NCBI GenBank assembly: GCA_013360915.1 | Contig: JABWAT010000020.1 | Location: forward strand, 1 to 43,380 | Source of the DNA: Bacteroidota bacterium | Lineage (GTDB): Bacteria > Bacteroidota > JABWAT01 | DNA length: 43,380 nucleotides | Reading direction: 5' to 3' | In this document: positions 1 to 8,217 of the stretch, piece after piece | How the letters are laid out: every line of letters begins with the position of its first letter | How positions within the stretch are numbered: the stretch's first letter is position 1 | Translations under genes and position numbers: made by a program | The notes under the pieces: model-generated | What the model was told of the DNA's origin: nothing | Databases searched by the model: none | The model's input: the letters and a program-made list of their open reading frames with translations, nothing else

Positions 1-160
1 TTGCATTCGCGGGTGGCCACCGGCATCGGTGGGCGGTGTGGGTGGCAAGGATCGCAGCTTTCAGATATTTTGTGAATCACTCATGGTTTTCTGTCTTCAA
101 AGTACCCTGCGCATCAAAATATCTGGTAAGTGGGATGGGGGCGATCGTGCGTTTCGATGC
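1..160. repeat. Long interspersed repeat, left-end copy of the window-terminal direct repeat
   Basis: This stretch aligns in the same orientation with 43197-43380 at the right end, beginning TTGCATTCGCGGGTGGCCAC in both and ending GTTTCGATGC in both, with scattered substitutions. The right copy carries an extra 24 nt (43345-43368) that is absent here between positions 146 and 147. No open reading frame here looks like a real protein. Because the copies differ at several positions they are separate repeat copies, not the overlap of a circular molecule. Confidence 0.85.
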
Positions 161-164
161 CGGA

Positions 165-590
165 AAGTTCTTTGCTACTTTCTTTTGAAGAAAGTTGATC
201 ACCACCAAGTGGAAAACAAACGGTTCCTGCCAGTTTGGGTTTGCTCCGCAAGGTAACTTTTTTCACAAAAAAGTCACCAAAAAACTGGGCCGACCGCCCG
301 CCCTTAGGCTTCTTGTTATCGCTACGACCCTAACCGAATCTGAACTCGTCCCGTTTACGGGCCTCAAACAGCAGATTCGGTCTTAACGGGATCTCCGCTC
401 ACAAGGGCGCCGGGCGGCCGATGTCGGCGAAGACTACCAATTCAAAATTGCAGTGTTCAATGGGTTATTTTCCTTTGACTCCGAATGGGGTCGAACCATG
501 AACTGCTCCCGATGTGGTCCCCGGGTGCCGAATTCGTAAAGTCTGCAGAAACCTGCAGGTTGATATGCTTCGCAGGGTTACTTTTGACGG
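165..590. repeat. Hairpin-rich interspersed repeat mosaic in a 596-nt gene-free region
   Basis: Three recognisable parts are present. At 177-195 ACTTTCTT and AAGAAAGT form an 8-bp stem. At 252-278 GGTAACTTTTTT and AAAAAAGTCACC form a 12-bp stem with one mismatch around CAC, and the same stem is perfect at 42980-43006. From 289 to about 440 run GGGCCGACCGCC, CTCGTCCC, GGGCCTCA and GGCCGATGTCGGC blocks that recur in the same order at 43030-43170. At 541-590 a segment with AGAAACCTGCAGGTTGATATG recurs diverged at 42950-42990. The short reading frame through this region is a by-product of the repeat. I see no gene in 1-596. Confidence 0.75.
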
Positions 591-596
591 CCTACC

Positions 597-1931
597 CTAC
601 AAATACCACGTCAGCCGGGCGATGGGGAGCGTAACAGGTGGTTCCGATTCCGGTTGTTTGAACCGGCTGGCCAGCAGCCAGTTTTCGGGCATGATCTGCA
701 CATCCCACTGTAGTTGACTGGTTGAGGCGGATCGTGAAACCATCCGCTTCCCGACCATGTAACCCGTCCAAAGACCGGCAGTGGCCAACGAGGGAGTCCA
801 TTTGTCGGCGGATACCGCAGCCGCAAATCCGAGTCCAACCAAACCGCCCCCGTAAATATATCGTTTGATCAGCCGGGCATCGTTGTAGGTGTATCCCTGA
901 TTGTCATTATCGGTGGTTCCCATCATCAGACCGATGGCGCTGCTGACACCCAATGCAGGTAAAAACCATTTTTCCTCGAAAGACTGTGAAGCTGCACCAA
1001 AACTGAAAACGGTGGAAATGACATTCAGATGGAAGTCTTCAACCAGCATGGCATCACCCAGACTCATGTTCCGTTCGTTGTACTTAAGAATTGACGGGGA
1101 CCAGAACCGGGAAGTCAGGCTGAGAGCAAGTCCGGTGGCGGCCGCCGATTGTGCGCCCCGTTTGGAATCGGGCCACAGGGGATTCAGGATCAGGGCGGGC
1201 CAGAAAAGGGAGTACGTTTCTGCTTTCAGTTTTACGTAGCTGACAGAGGCTGGTTCTTTTGCGGCTTTAAAGGTCTTGAAGGAAGATACCGCGTGCAGAA
1301 TTCCACCTGCGCTGGTGGCTCCGAGAATGAGGCGTTCATTATCCGGATTAAGGGCAAATCCGGCAAAGAGTCCCTGTCCCAGTCCGGCCAGATGACCATC
1401 GAAGGTGCCGGCGACAATGGAACGGTTAAGGGGTTCATCTTTTATCAGATGAGAGAGCAGGAAATAGCTGCCACCAGTGATCAGAAGCGGGGCTGCCACG
1501 CTGTTCATGCGGAACACGCCATTGGGAACGGCCACGGAATGGTAGCCAACAAAACTGACCTGTCCGATGATGAAGTCAAACTCCAGATCGGAACGGTCTT
1601 CTGTTTCAGCCAGTTCGGATTCTGAAGGTGAAATCGTAAGAAGCGAGTCAATCAGTTGACGGTTGGTCTTGAAAACCGATGGACTAACCAGCAGAAAATA
1701 CCGTTGACCGGGATCGGTATACACATCGAGCACAAGGGTGGAATCGGGTTTCAGAAAAGCTTCAATTTTATAAAATCCGCCGACCGTCGGGGTCCAGACG
1801 GGTGCAAACCGGGAATTGTCATGGATGACCAGGATTTTTCCGTGTGAATCGAAGGATTGTTTACGATCGGATTGAGCAAATCCGATGATGACTGTGAGTA
1901 ACAGAATGAGAAAACACAAGAGGCGTTTCAT
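597..1931 (-). CDS. Secreted or outer-membrane-associated protein of unknown function (444 aa)
   Basis: I do not recognise the family. The N-terminus is a clean signal peptide (MKRLLCFLILLLTVIIGFAQ), so the product is exported. Residues about 20-130 look like a soluble domain. From about residue 150 onward there are repeated Gly/Ala-rich hydrophobic stretches (for example TGGSYFLLSHL, AGLGQGLFAGFAL, GGGLVGLGFAAAV) that could be membrane hairpins or a small barrel. The ATG at 1931 is preceded by AAGGAGATGAT, a strong ribosome binding site that lies inside the end of the MFS gene. Only one base separates the two genes, so they are almost certainly co-transcribed and this protein may assist or respond to the exporter. 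No obvious terminator follows; the gene runs straight into the left repeat region. Confidence 0.8.
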   Translation of the reverse strand: MKRLLCFLILLLTVIIGFAQSDRKQSFDSHGKILVIHDNSRFAPVWTPTVGGFYKIEAFLKPDSTLVLDVYTDPGQRYFLLVSPSVFKTNRQLIDSLLTISPSESELAETEDRSDLEFDFIIGQVSFVGYHSVAVPNGVFRMNSVAAPLLITGGSYFLLSHLIKDEPLNRSIVAGTFDGHLAGLGQGLFAGFALNPDNERLILGATSAGGILHAVSSFKTFKAAKEPASVSYVKLKAETYSLFWPALILNPLWPDSKRGAQSAAATGLALSLTSRFWSPSILKYNERNMSLGDAMLVEDFHLNVISTVFSFGAASQSFEEKWFLPALGVSSAIGLMMGTTDNDNQGYTYNDARLIKRYIYGGGLVGLGFAAAVSADKWTPSLATAGLWTGYMVGKRMVSRSASTSQLQWDVQIMPENWLLASRFKQPESEPPVTLPIARLTWYL

Positions 1932-1932
1932 A

Positions 1933-3150
1933 TCATCTCCTTAAACCGGGAAGCCGGTAAAACAGAAAGAGCAGCGGGATCAGCAGGATCGAGCAGGCGA
2001 TCCAGAGTGAGTGAAAACCGGCCTGATCGGCCAGTGTGGTACCGGCCAGAGGTGCCAGAATCAGAGACACCCCATAGGCCATGGTGTAGAGAGCCATATA
2101 TGACCCCAATCCGTTGCCGCCAGCCCGTTTGGTAATCCAGGCTGCCATAAAGGGCATGGCGAGCATTTCAGCGAAGGAAAGCAGAATTACCGACAGAAGC
2201 AAAAAGACCCAGACCGGTGGTGGCAGCAGAAACAGAAAGGCCAGAATCAGCAGAAAAATGCCACCGGGTATCAGCAGATGGTCTTTTCCTGATCCTTCCA
2301 GCCGGTTCACCAGAACCATTTCGAACAGGAAGACGAGAAATCCGTTTAAAGCAAGCAAGCCGCCAATCATGGGTTCGGTAAGATGGGCTTCGGTGCGGAA
2401 GAACAAAGGCATGGTGGAGAACAATTGGAAAAAGGCGACGGCAAAAATGATTACCAGCAGGATGAATCCCCAGTAAACGGCATCGCGGTAGGCTGGTCCG
2501 ATCAGGGGAGGCCGGCCCGGGGCCGGAGCCGGTTGGCGGTGACGGAAAGCCCGGTAAAACACAAAGGCCGCGACCAGACTGGTGAGTCCGTCGGCCACGA
2601 AAATCAGACGGAAATCAATGACGGTGAGCAGGCCACCCAACGCCGGACCAATGGCGAAGCCAAGATTGGCGGCCATCCGGTTGAGAGAAAAAGCCCGTGC
2701 CACCGATTCGGGAGGTGAATACACCGCAACAGACGAGGCATTGGCTGGCCGGAACATATCCGAAAAAAAAGTGACAGTGAACAGTCCGATGGCCAGACTT
2801 TGGAAAGTCTGCAGCGGAATCAGACAGAAAAATCCGATGCCGGCGGCAGTCAGCGACACCACCTGAATTTTAAACACCCCGAACCGATCGACCAGCGCTC
2901 CGCCGGTGAGAGCGCCTGCAATGGATCCGGCACCAAACAGACTGACGAGGAGGCCGGCTTCGGTGAGGGAAAAATGCAGTTCACGGGTGACATACAGACT
3001 CATGAACGGCAGAACCATGGCCCCACTCCGGTTGATCAGCATGACGACCGCAAGCAGCCACGAGTCGCGGCTGAGGCCCGAGTAAGCAGATCGGTATTCC
3101 TGGATGATGTGTCGGAAGGGCATGTGATTGATTCCACAAAAATACTGCAT
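1933..3150 (-). CDS. Major facilitator superfamily transporter, drug-efflux type
   Basis: About 405 residues with twelve predicted hydrophobic helices and the usual split into two six-helix halves. The N-terminal half contains the MFS loop 2-3 signature region (GSIAGALTGGALVDRFG) and the conserved helix 4-5 block with SLNRMAANLGFAIGPALGG, typical of the MdtH/YdeE-like drug:proton antiporters. Substrate cannot be read from the sequence. I chose the ATG at 3150 because AGGTGG lies at suitable spacing upstream. A TTG 12 codons further out has no better site, and a later ATG at 3123 is also possible. It is the first gene of a two-gene operon with the exported protein downstream, and it diverges from the T9SS gene at 3237, so the 86-nt gap should hold both promoters. 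Confidence 0.88.
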   Translation of the reverse strand: MQYFCGINHMPFRHIIQEYRSAYSGLSRDSWLLAVVMLINRSGAMVLPFMSLYVTRELHFSLTEAGLLVSLFGAGSIAGALTGGALVDRFGVFKIQVVSLTAAGIGFFCLIPLQTFQSLAIGLFTVTFFSDMFRPANASSVAVYSPPESVARAFSLNRMAANLGFAIGPALGGLLTVIDFRLIFVADGLTSLVAAFVFYRAFRHRQPAPAPGRPPLIGPAYRDAVYWGFILLVIIFAVAFFQLFSTMPLFFRTEAHLTEPMIGGLLALNGFLVFLFEMVLVNRLEGSGKDHLLIPGGIFLLILAFLFLLPPPVWVFLLLSVILLSFAEMLAMPFMAAWITKRAGGNGLGSYMALYTMAYGVSLILAPLAGTTLADQAGFHSLWIACSILLIPLLFLFYRLPGLRR

Positions 3151-3236
3151 GGTACTGCCACCTACATTTTCATGGGATACAGACAATCCGGGAAAAGCCG
3201 GAGTTTTGTTTCCGGAGTTTACAAAAAGGGGGTTAC

Positions 3237-6047
3237 ATGAAACAGGTCGTTACTGCAGGAATTCTTCTTTTCATTCTGGCATCAGCCGGTTTTACGCAGA
3301 CCGATTCAGATTGGAGTTCAGCTTTTAATCTGTCCGGCGTTACCAATGGGGTGGTGTATGCCATTGCGGAAGACAGTTCTGGCAATGTCTGGATTGGTGG
3401 CAGTTTTTCGGGAGTGGATGGCATTCCATCAAAAAACCTGGCGTATTGGGATGGATCGAAATGGAATGGTTTTACGACGGGAGCCAATAACACGGTATTT
3501 GATATTGAAGTGGATGGAACCGGAACTGTGTTCATTGGCGGGGCTTTTTCCTCGGTGGAAGGGGTATCGGCGAATCTGGTTGCCAGATGGAACGGCGTTT
3601 CATGGTCGGCCTTGCCGGGCGGGCTTTCGGGTACCGGTGGACCGCAGGTGTGGTCGCTGGCCATCGACGAAAATGATGATTTATGGATTGGGGGATTTTT
3701 CCAATCACCCGATTCGAACCTGGTGAAATTTGACGGAACTTCCTTTACCGGATTTACATACTCACCCAATTCCACCGTGCGGGCTTTGCATCACAACGGA
3801 TCATTCTTGTTTGCATCGGGGGCTTTTACTTCGGTGGGCGGACTTTCCACCGGCAGGCTTGCCAGTTATGATGGAAGCGTCTGGCGTGATTTAGGCGCTA
3901 ACGCGGCATCCATGTCTGTAAACAGCATCACCTCGGTTTCCTCGGGCACCATTTATGTCGGGGGGACTTTTACTTCCATCGGTGGAGTTTCCACCACCTA
4001 TCTCGCTAAAGCAGTCGTCGGAAAATCATCGGTTACCTGGAGTGGCTTTGGTTTTTCGGTGAATGGTTCCGTTCAGATGGTAGATTACAATGAAAGCCTT
4101 GGGTTGATTTTTCTCGGAGGGACTTTCAGCACGCCATCTTCCTATCTGGCCACGCTGAACACATCGGGAACCTTTAATCCAACCGGAACACCTGCTGCGC
4201 CCGATCTGGCCGTTTACTCGCTGAAAGCTTTGGAAAGTGGTGTTACCACCATCGGCGGAACCTTCTATGAAGTGGGAGGGAACGAATCGCCCGGCATTGC
4301 CCAAATCAAAACCAATCTGTCTTCCCGTGCCATGACGGCCGTGACCGGTGGCTGGGGTGCCAACAGCACCGTTGCGAAAATCGTGAAGCATCCGGTAACC
4401 GGATCGATCATCGTTGCCGGCAGCTTTACCCGGATCGGTGGAATTGAAGCGCCGTATCTCGCCAGTTTTAATGGCACTTCCTGGAGTGGGTACGGATCCG
4501 GACCCAATGGAACGGTGAATGACATCGATTTCATGTCGGATGGGGACATGATTATTGGTGGTCAGTTCACAGAAGTGAATGGGGTGTCTGCAAACCGTGT
4601 AGCCCGGCTGAACGGGAAAAACTGGGAGGCTGTTGCAGCGGATGGACCCAATAACACCGTTTACGCCGTAACTGTTACTCAACAGGATTCTGTTTTTATT
4701 GGTGGTGTGTTTACCCAAACTGCCGGATTTTTCTCTTTGCAGCGGTTTGCAAAATTGCACAATGGTGTCTGGGTGAACCGGGGTGCTTCGGGAACACCAA
4801 CCGTTTTCGACCTGACGACCGGCCCCGATACCTCGGTGTATGTGGCCATGTCATCAACACTGGGACCTTTTTCCGGTGGAACGTTTAACCGGGTTGGAAA
4901 CTATAAAAATGGGGTATATAACAATCTGCTGAATGGAACCACTGCCGGGATCGCCTATACCTGGGGTCGATCGCCCGACAATACCATGCTCGTGGGCGGA
5001 ACATTTGGTACCATGTTTACCAGTGTTGGCAAAATTGCCGAATGGACCGGTTCCACCTGGGCGGCTGTTTCGATGAATTCCTCAACCGGATTTACCGGAA
5101 TTTCCGATGAGGTTCGGGCCATTGCTGCACACTCCGATGGTCGCTTGTTTATTGGGGGATTGTTCACTGCTGGCTGGACTCAATCAGCTTCCAATCTGCT
5201 GATGGTATTTAATGATGTGGTGTACCCGATGGGATCGGGAACCAACTCGACCGTTTATACCGTCTGTGTGGATGAGGAGAACAATGAAATCTGGGTGGGA
5301 GGTACCTTTCTCACCGCGGGAAATAAACCGGCCGTCCGGCTCTCCCGCATGAGCCTGGCCAATACGGTGCCTGTTGAATTGGTTTCATTTACCGGAATCA
5401 TTGCCGGTGATCAGTTCATCCTGAATTGGTCCACCAAATCGGAAACGACTAATTTTGGATGGGAAGTACAGAGGTTTCTTCCGGACCCTGAGGTTCTCGA
5501 AGGGACAGGAAGAAACCTTTCAGAAACAGACCCTTCGGACCCGGTCATTGAGCGAAGTCGAAATGCAGGGTCCGGAATTCAGAATTCGGAAGAGTGGGAG
5601 ACCGTTGGATTTGTGGCAGGAAGCGGTACTACCAATTCTCCAAAATCGTATTCCTTCCAATCACCAATCATGGACCCTGAGCGGAGTCGAAGTGCTGCTC
5701 GCCAGTCACTGTTTCGTCTGAAGCAACTCGATCTCGATGGAACCGTGTCTTACAGTCAGATCCTTACCATTGACGCTTCACCTACCGGGTTCCACTTGCT
5801 GGGGAATTATCCGAATCCGTTCAACCCAACGACGGTAATCCGTTATCAGCTATCTGCAATCAGTGAAGTGAAGCTGCAGGTTTTTGATGTGACAGGACGA
5901 CTGGTATCCACGTTGGTGAATGGAAAAGCAGAACCGGGAACGCATGCTGTTCCTTTCCGGGCGACCGGTCTGGCAAGCGGGGTGTATTACTATCAACTAA
6001 CGGCAGGGAACCAGAAAGTGACCGGTAAAATGATGCTTATCCGATAA
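3237..6047 (+). CDS. Secreted multi-repeat propeller-like protein with T9SS type A sorting domain, disrupted by in-frame repeat insertions
   Basis: The 936-residue product starts with a signal peptide (MKQVVTAGILLFILASAGFTQ) after an AGGGGG ribosome site. Residues about 25-720 hold roughly thirteen degenerate repeats of about 50 residues. Each has a GG-x-F core (WIGGSFSGVDG, FIGGAFSSVEG, VGGTFTSIGG and so on) followed by an 'A-x-W-x-G-x-x-W' segment, resembling Kelch or galactose-oxidase-type propeller blades. A short beta domain (VPVELVSFTGIIAGDQFILN) follows at about 710-745. The C-terminal 85 residues are a T9SS type A domain (GNYPNPFNPTT, VFDVTGR, ASGVYYYQL), so the protein is exported across the outer membrane and probably surface-anchored. 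Residues about 746-785 and 812-820 are translated miniature repeats (VIERSRNAG, DPERSRSA) with no counterpart in the fold. Ligand is unknown. Confidence 0.88.
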   Translation: MKQVVTAGILLFILASAGFTQTDSDWSSAFNLSGVTNGVVYAIAEDSSGNVWIGGSFSGVDGIPSKNLAYWDGSKWNGFTTGANNTVFDIEVDGTGTVFIGGAFSSVEGVSANLVARWNGVSWSALPGGLSGTGGPQVWSLAIDENDDLWIGGFFQSPDSNLVKFDGTSFTGFTYSPNSTVRALHHNGSFLFASGAFTSVGGLSTGRLASYDGSVWRDLGANAASMSVNSITSVSSGTIYVGGTFTSIGGVSTTYLAKAVVGKSSVTWSGFGFSVNGSVQMVDYNESLGLIFLGGTFSTPSSYLATLNTSGTFNPTGTPAAPDLAVYSLKALESGVTTIGGTFYEVGGNESPGIAQIKTNLSSRAMTAVTGGWGANSTVAKIVKHPVTGSIIVAGSFTRIGGIEAPYLASFNGTSWSGYGSGPNGTVNDIDFMSDGDMIIGGQFTEVNGVSANRVARLNGKNWEAVAADGPNNTVYAVTVTQQDSVFIGGVFTQTAGFFSLQRFAKLHNGVWVNRGASGTPTVFDLTTGPDTSVYVAMSSTLGPFSGGTFNRVGNYKNGVYNNLLNGTTAGIAYTWGRSPDNTMLVGGTFGTMFTSVGKIAEWTGSTWAAVSMNSSTGFTGISDEVRAIAAHSDGRLFIGGLFTAGWTQSASNLLMVFNDVVYPMGSGTNSTVYTVCVDEENNEIWVGGTFLTAGNKPAVRLSRMSLANTVPVELVSFTGIIAGDQFILNWSTKSETTNFGWEVQRFLPDPEVLEGTGRNLSETDPSDPVIERSRNAGSGIQNSEEWETVGFVAGSGTTNSPKSYSFQSPIMDPERSRSAARQSLFRLKQLDLDGTVSYSQILTIDASPTGFHLLGNYPNPFNPTTVIRYQLSAISEVKLQVFDVTGRLVSTLVNGKAEPGTHAVPFRATGLASGVYYYQLTAGNQKVTGKMMLIR
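5471..5592. repeat. Composite miniature palindromic repeat inserted in coding sequence
   Basis: Perfect 11-nt inverted arms AGGTTTCTTCC (5472-5482) and GGAAGAAACCT (5508-5518) enclose a 25-nt core that contains CCCTGAGGTTCTCGAAGGG. A second unit follows at 5543-5573 (GGTCATTGAGCGAAGTCGAA and on), matching the reverse complement of 42747-42777 apart from two bases. The block ends with GGAATTCAGAATTCGGA, similar to 42437-42470. The whole block keeps the reading frame of the surrounding gene open. Confidence 0.85.
5672..5695. repeat. Miniature 'ERSR' palindromic repeat within the T9SS cargo gene
   Basis: GGACCCTGAGCGGAGTCGAA is nearly identical to the elements at 22362-22385 and 23790-23813 and is read in frame as DPERSRSA. 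It is the second insertion in the same gene. Confidence 0.8.
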
Positions 6048-6057
6048 CACGTCTTCG

Positions 6058-6090
6058 TAAACCTCCCGTTCAATGTCGGGAGGTTTTTAT
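6058..6090. terminator. Bidirectional intrinsic terminator between convergent genes
   Basis: AAACCTCCCG and CGGGAGGTTT pair as a 10-bp stem around an 8-nt loop (TTCAATGT), followed by TTTAT on the plus strand and preceded by an A-rich run for the minus strand. It serves the gene ending at 6047 and the convergent gene whose TAA stop at 6087-6089 overlaps the T tract. Confidence 0.9.
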
Positions 6091-6983
6091 TTACTTAATA
6101 TCACCACCTGAGAAGAAGCATACTTTCCGGCTTGTAACCGGACGATATAGGCACCCGAAGATAAACCCGATGCATTAAAGATTTGGGTGTAAATCCCGGG
6201 TGGCATGTAACCCGACCGGAGCACTGATACTTCCTTTCCCGTCATATCGAATACAGAAAGCCGGATAGTTGTACCAAAGGGAAGGGAAAAGGGAATTTTG
6301 GTAACCGGGTTAAACGGATTCGGATAGTTTTTCAACAACGATGGTGCAATGGGAACCGGTGATTCATCCTCTGTATCCAGGTACCAACCCGTGGTATCAC
6401 CATAGGCGGTGCCGTCTATTATACAGCCTTTTAAAACGATCGATCCTCCACCTTCAGATTCTGTTTCCTGGAGTAAACCAAATTTTTCAGAATATAATTG
6501 TGTATGTGAAATTAATCCTATAGAACTCACACGAATTTCCACAGAATCATTTATGCCGAAAACATTTAATTGTTCGTTTCGAGAGTAGTAAAAGTCAATT
6601 GGCCATATTGATACAATTGTATCACCAGTTTCCTGGGTAATATACCTCGTAGTATCATTAAATGATATTATTTCAGAGATGTTTTGATTTCCATAAAAAA
6701 AAGGTATCCATCTGGAGTTGAGTGAATCAATGGGATCGTCAATATATGACCAGTATACATTTTGAGAATCAACTCTAATTGGTTGAAAAAAGGGGAGTGT
6801 TTTGATTTTATTATCAAATAAAAAGTATTCTGATCCATCATTGTGATAACTATCTATTATTTTACTACCCCATTTTTGAGTAAGGTTTGAGTAAAACCAG
6901 CCATTCCCAACTTTGTACGGTAATCTGGATTGGGAATAACAAAAAAACGGAATTATGAGAAAAATTGTTAAAATCGCTTTCAT
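6087..6983 (-). CDS. Secreted protein with T9SS type A sorting domain, cargo domain unknown
   Basis: 298 residues. Signal peptide MKAILTIFLIIPFFCYSQS, then about 190 residues of unrecognised, Asn/Tyr/Ser-rich cargo domain, then a canonical T9SS C-terminal domain from about residue 215 (LLKNYPNPFNPVTKI, VFDMTGKEVSVL, SSGAYIVRLQAGKYAS). The ATG at 6983 follows AAGGAGTCTTT, a strong ribosome site. The signal peptide and cargo part (about 6430-6983) are clearly more AT-rich than the surrounding genes, whereas the sorting domain is not, which suggests an imported or fast-evolving cargo domain joined to a resident sorting signal. The gene is monocistronic, bounded by a terminator at 6058-6090 and by a hairpin at 7000-7037 upstream. 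Confidence 0.85.
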   Translation of the reverse strand: MKAILTIFLIIPFFCYSQSRLPYKVGNGWFYSNLTQKWGSKIIDSYHNDGSEYFLFDNKIKTLPFFQPIRVDSQNVYWSYIDDPIDSLNSRWIPFFYGNQNISEIISFNDTTRYITQETGDTIVSIWPIDFYYSRNEQLNVFGINDSVEIRVSSIGLISHTQLYSEKFGLLQETESEGGGSIVLKGCIIDGTAYGDTTGWYLDTEDESPVPIAPSLLKNYPNPFNPVTKIPFSLPFGTTIRLSVFDMTGKEVSVLRSGYMPPGIYTQIFNASGLSSGAYIVRLQAGKYASSQVVILSK

Positions 6984-6999
6984 AAAGACTCCTTGAATA

Positions 7000-7037
7000 C
7001 TAAAAAGCCTGATTTAGAAATAAATCCGGCTTTTTAG
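7000..7037. terminator. Long-stem intrinsic terminator, probably for the decayed gene at 7040-7264
   Basis: CTAAAAAGCC pairs with GGCTTTTTAG and the pairing continues inward with TGATTTA/TAAATCC, giving a 17-bp stem with one mismatch around a GAAA tetraloop. It lies three bases beyond the stop of the minus-strand fragment, and T-rich flanks exist on both strands. Confidence 0.85.
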
Positions 7038-7039
7038 AA

Positions 7040-7264
7040 TTATTTGGATAAAAGAAGTTTACCAGTTTTGGTAATCTGTTCAAATTGAACCTTATAGTAA
7101 TAAACACCGGATGACAAACCTTGAGCATTAAACTCCAAAAGGTTGGAACCCTCAACACCATGTCCATCAAATAAATCACGGACTTTTAAGTTGGTTTGAT
7201 AATTGGAAACATCACAATCTGAATCAATTTTAAATTCATATTTCCGAATGAAGAACCGCAGCAA
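7040..7264 (-). pseudogene. Remnant of a T9SS sorting domain gene
   Basis: The last 47 residues (VRDLFDGHGVEGSNLLEFNA then QGLSSGVYYYKVQFEQITKT and GKLLLSK) match the C-terminal half of a T9SS type A domain: strand, 'GLSSGVYYYK', then 'TGKLLLSK' before the stop. The NYPNPFNP start of the domain, any cargo domain and a signal peptide are all missing, and the 27 residues before the match are not recognisable. A different minus-strand frame just upstream (about 7205-7310) reads as protein-like sequence (NWINYDRVNATDEVN), consistent with frameshifts in a once longer gene. It still has its own terminator hairpin. It could alternatively be a very short real gene, but without export signal that makes little sense. 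Confidence 0.6.
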
Positions 7265-7544
7265 TTTACTTCATCAGTAGCGTTGACACGGTCATAATTT
7301 ATCCAGTTTTTAAATGAAAGAAAAGATACAAACAAGTACCAAAATCCATTTACCAGCAATTTAATACCAGCTCAAGGTTTAGTGGTTAATTCAGAAAAAC
7401 ATATTACGAAAATAATCAAGCAATAATTGGTTGGGTGCTTAAAATATGTAACCAAAATAACTCTTAAAGGTTTAACCTCCGGCAGGCTGTTCGGGAAACC
7501 GGGTAGCCTTCTTTTTTTGCGAAACGGAAAAGAAAAACGGGGAA
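7265..7544. other. AT-rich intergenic region with decayed coding sequence
   Basis: 280 nt, strongly AT-rich, without an intact reading frame on either strand. The right part of the remnant described at 7040-7264 extends into it. Near 7490-7520 a weak inverted pair AGGCT/AGCCT followed on the minus strand by an A/T-rich tract could terminate the response regulator gene, but the stem is too short to be sure. Confidence 0.4.
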
Positions 7545-8174
7545 TTAAATCTCGCGGTTCAGTTTCATCCGGATGATGTCGGCTTTGTTATCCACCCGGC
7601 ATTTCCGGTAAATGTTCTTGATATGATGACGGACGGTTTCCAGTGAAATCTGATGCTGGTTGGCAATTTCCTGATAGGTCTGGCCATTGACCAACCCGTT
7701 TACAATATCCATTTCACGCGGTGTCAGCGGCTCGGTTTGTGTGGACTGCGCCGGTTTGCCAATAAAAGCAAGCACCTTTCTGGCGACAGAAGGTGACATG
7801 ACCGATCCGCCTGCTGCCATCTGCTCCAGTGCGCGGCGGATCTCGGGAAACGGGGTGGATTTAAGCAGATACCCGGTCGCACCACGTTGAATCGCGGTGA
7901 AAATAGAATCGGCCTCTTCATGTACCGTCAGCATGACGATGGCGGAGTCGGGAAACTTAGAAGTCAGAACGGGCAGATAGTCCAGACCCGACATGCCGGG
8001 AAGTCCGATATCGAGTAAAATAACCTGTGGAATACCGATATCACCCGACTGTTTTTCAAAGGCTTCTGCCGAGGAAACCGACAACAGGCAGACCAGATCG
8101 GGCTGACTGTCGATGAATAATTCCAGTCCGTCGGAAATGACAGGATCGTCTTCAATTAATGCAATGGTAATCAT
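7545..8174 (-). CDS. NarL/LuxR-family response regulator
   Basis: 209 residues. Receiver domain at 1-120 with acidic pocket EDD at 8-10, phospho-acceptor Asp55 (VILLDIGLPG), Thr near 84 (VMLTVHEE) and Lys105 (YLLKSTPF). LuxR-type helix-turn-helix at about 145-205 (LTPREMDIVNGLVNGQTYQE, then the recognition region SLETVRHHIKNIYRKCRV). It is a DNA-binding transcription factor activated by phosphorylation. The ATG at 8174 is chosen because the receiver fold starts there; an in-frame ATG at 8258 would overlap the kinase gene and add residues unlike any receiver. It lies 43 nt downstream of the Reg_prop histidine kinase, its evident partner. Target genes are not visible. Confidence 0.92.
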   Translation of the reverse strand: MITIALIEDDPVISDGLELFIDSQPDLVCLLSVSSAEAFEKQSGDIGIPQVILLDIGLPGMSGLDYLPVLTSKFPDSAIVMLTVHEEADSIFTAIQRGATGYLLKSTPFPEIRRALEQMAAGGSVMSPSVARKVLAFIGKPAQSTQTEPLTPREMDIVNGLVNGQTYQEIANQHQISLETVRHHIKNIYRKCRVDNKADIIRMKLNREI

Positions 8175-8217
8175 ACGGTGAAGGTCCGGGTTTTGCTGGC
8201 TATCCTCAATCCCATTT

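Noticed and set aside
195-386. Short plus-strand reading frame in the left repeat
   Set aside because: It is formed by the hairpin repeat that recurs at the right end; no start signal and no protein-like features.
4026-4760. 244-codon minus-strand frame inside the propeller-like T9SS gene
   Set aside because: It lies fully antisense to a gene with clear domain structure and has no recognisable motif or ribosome site.
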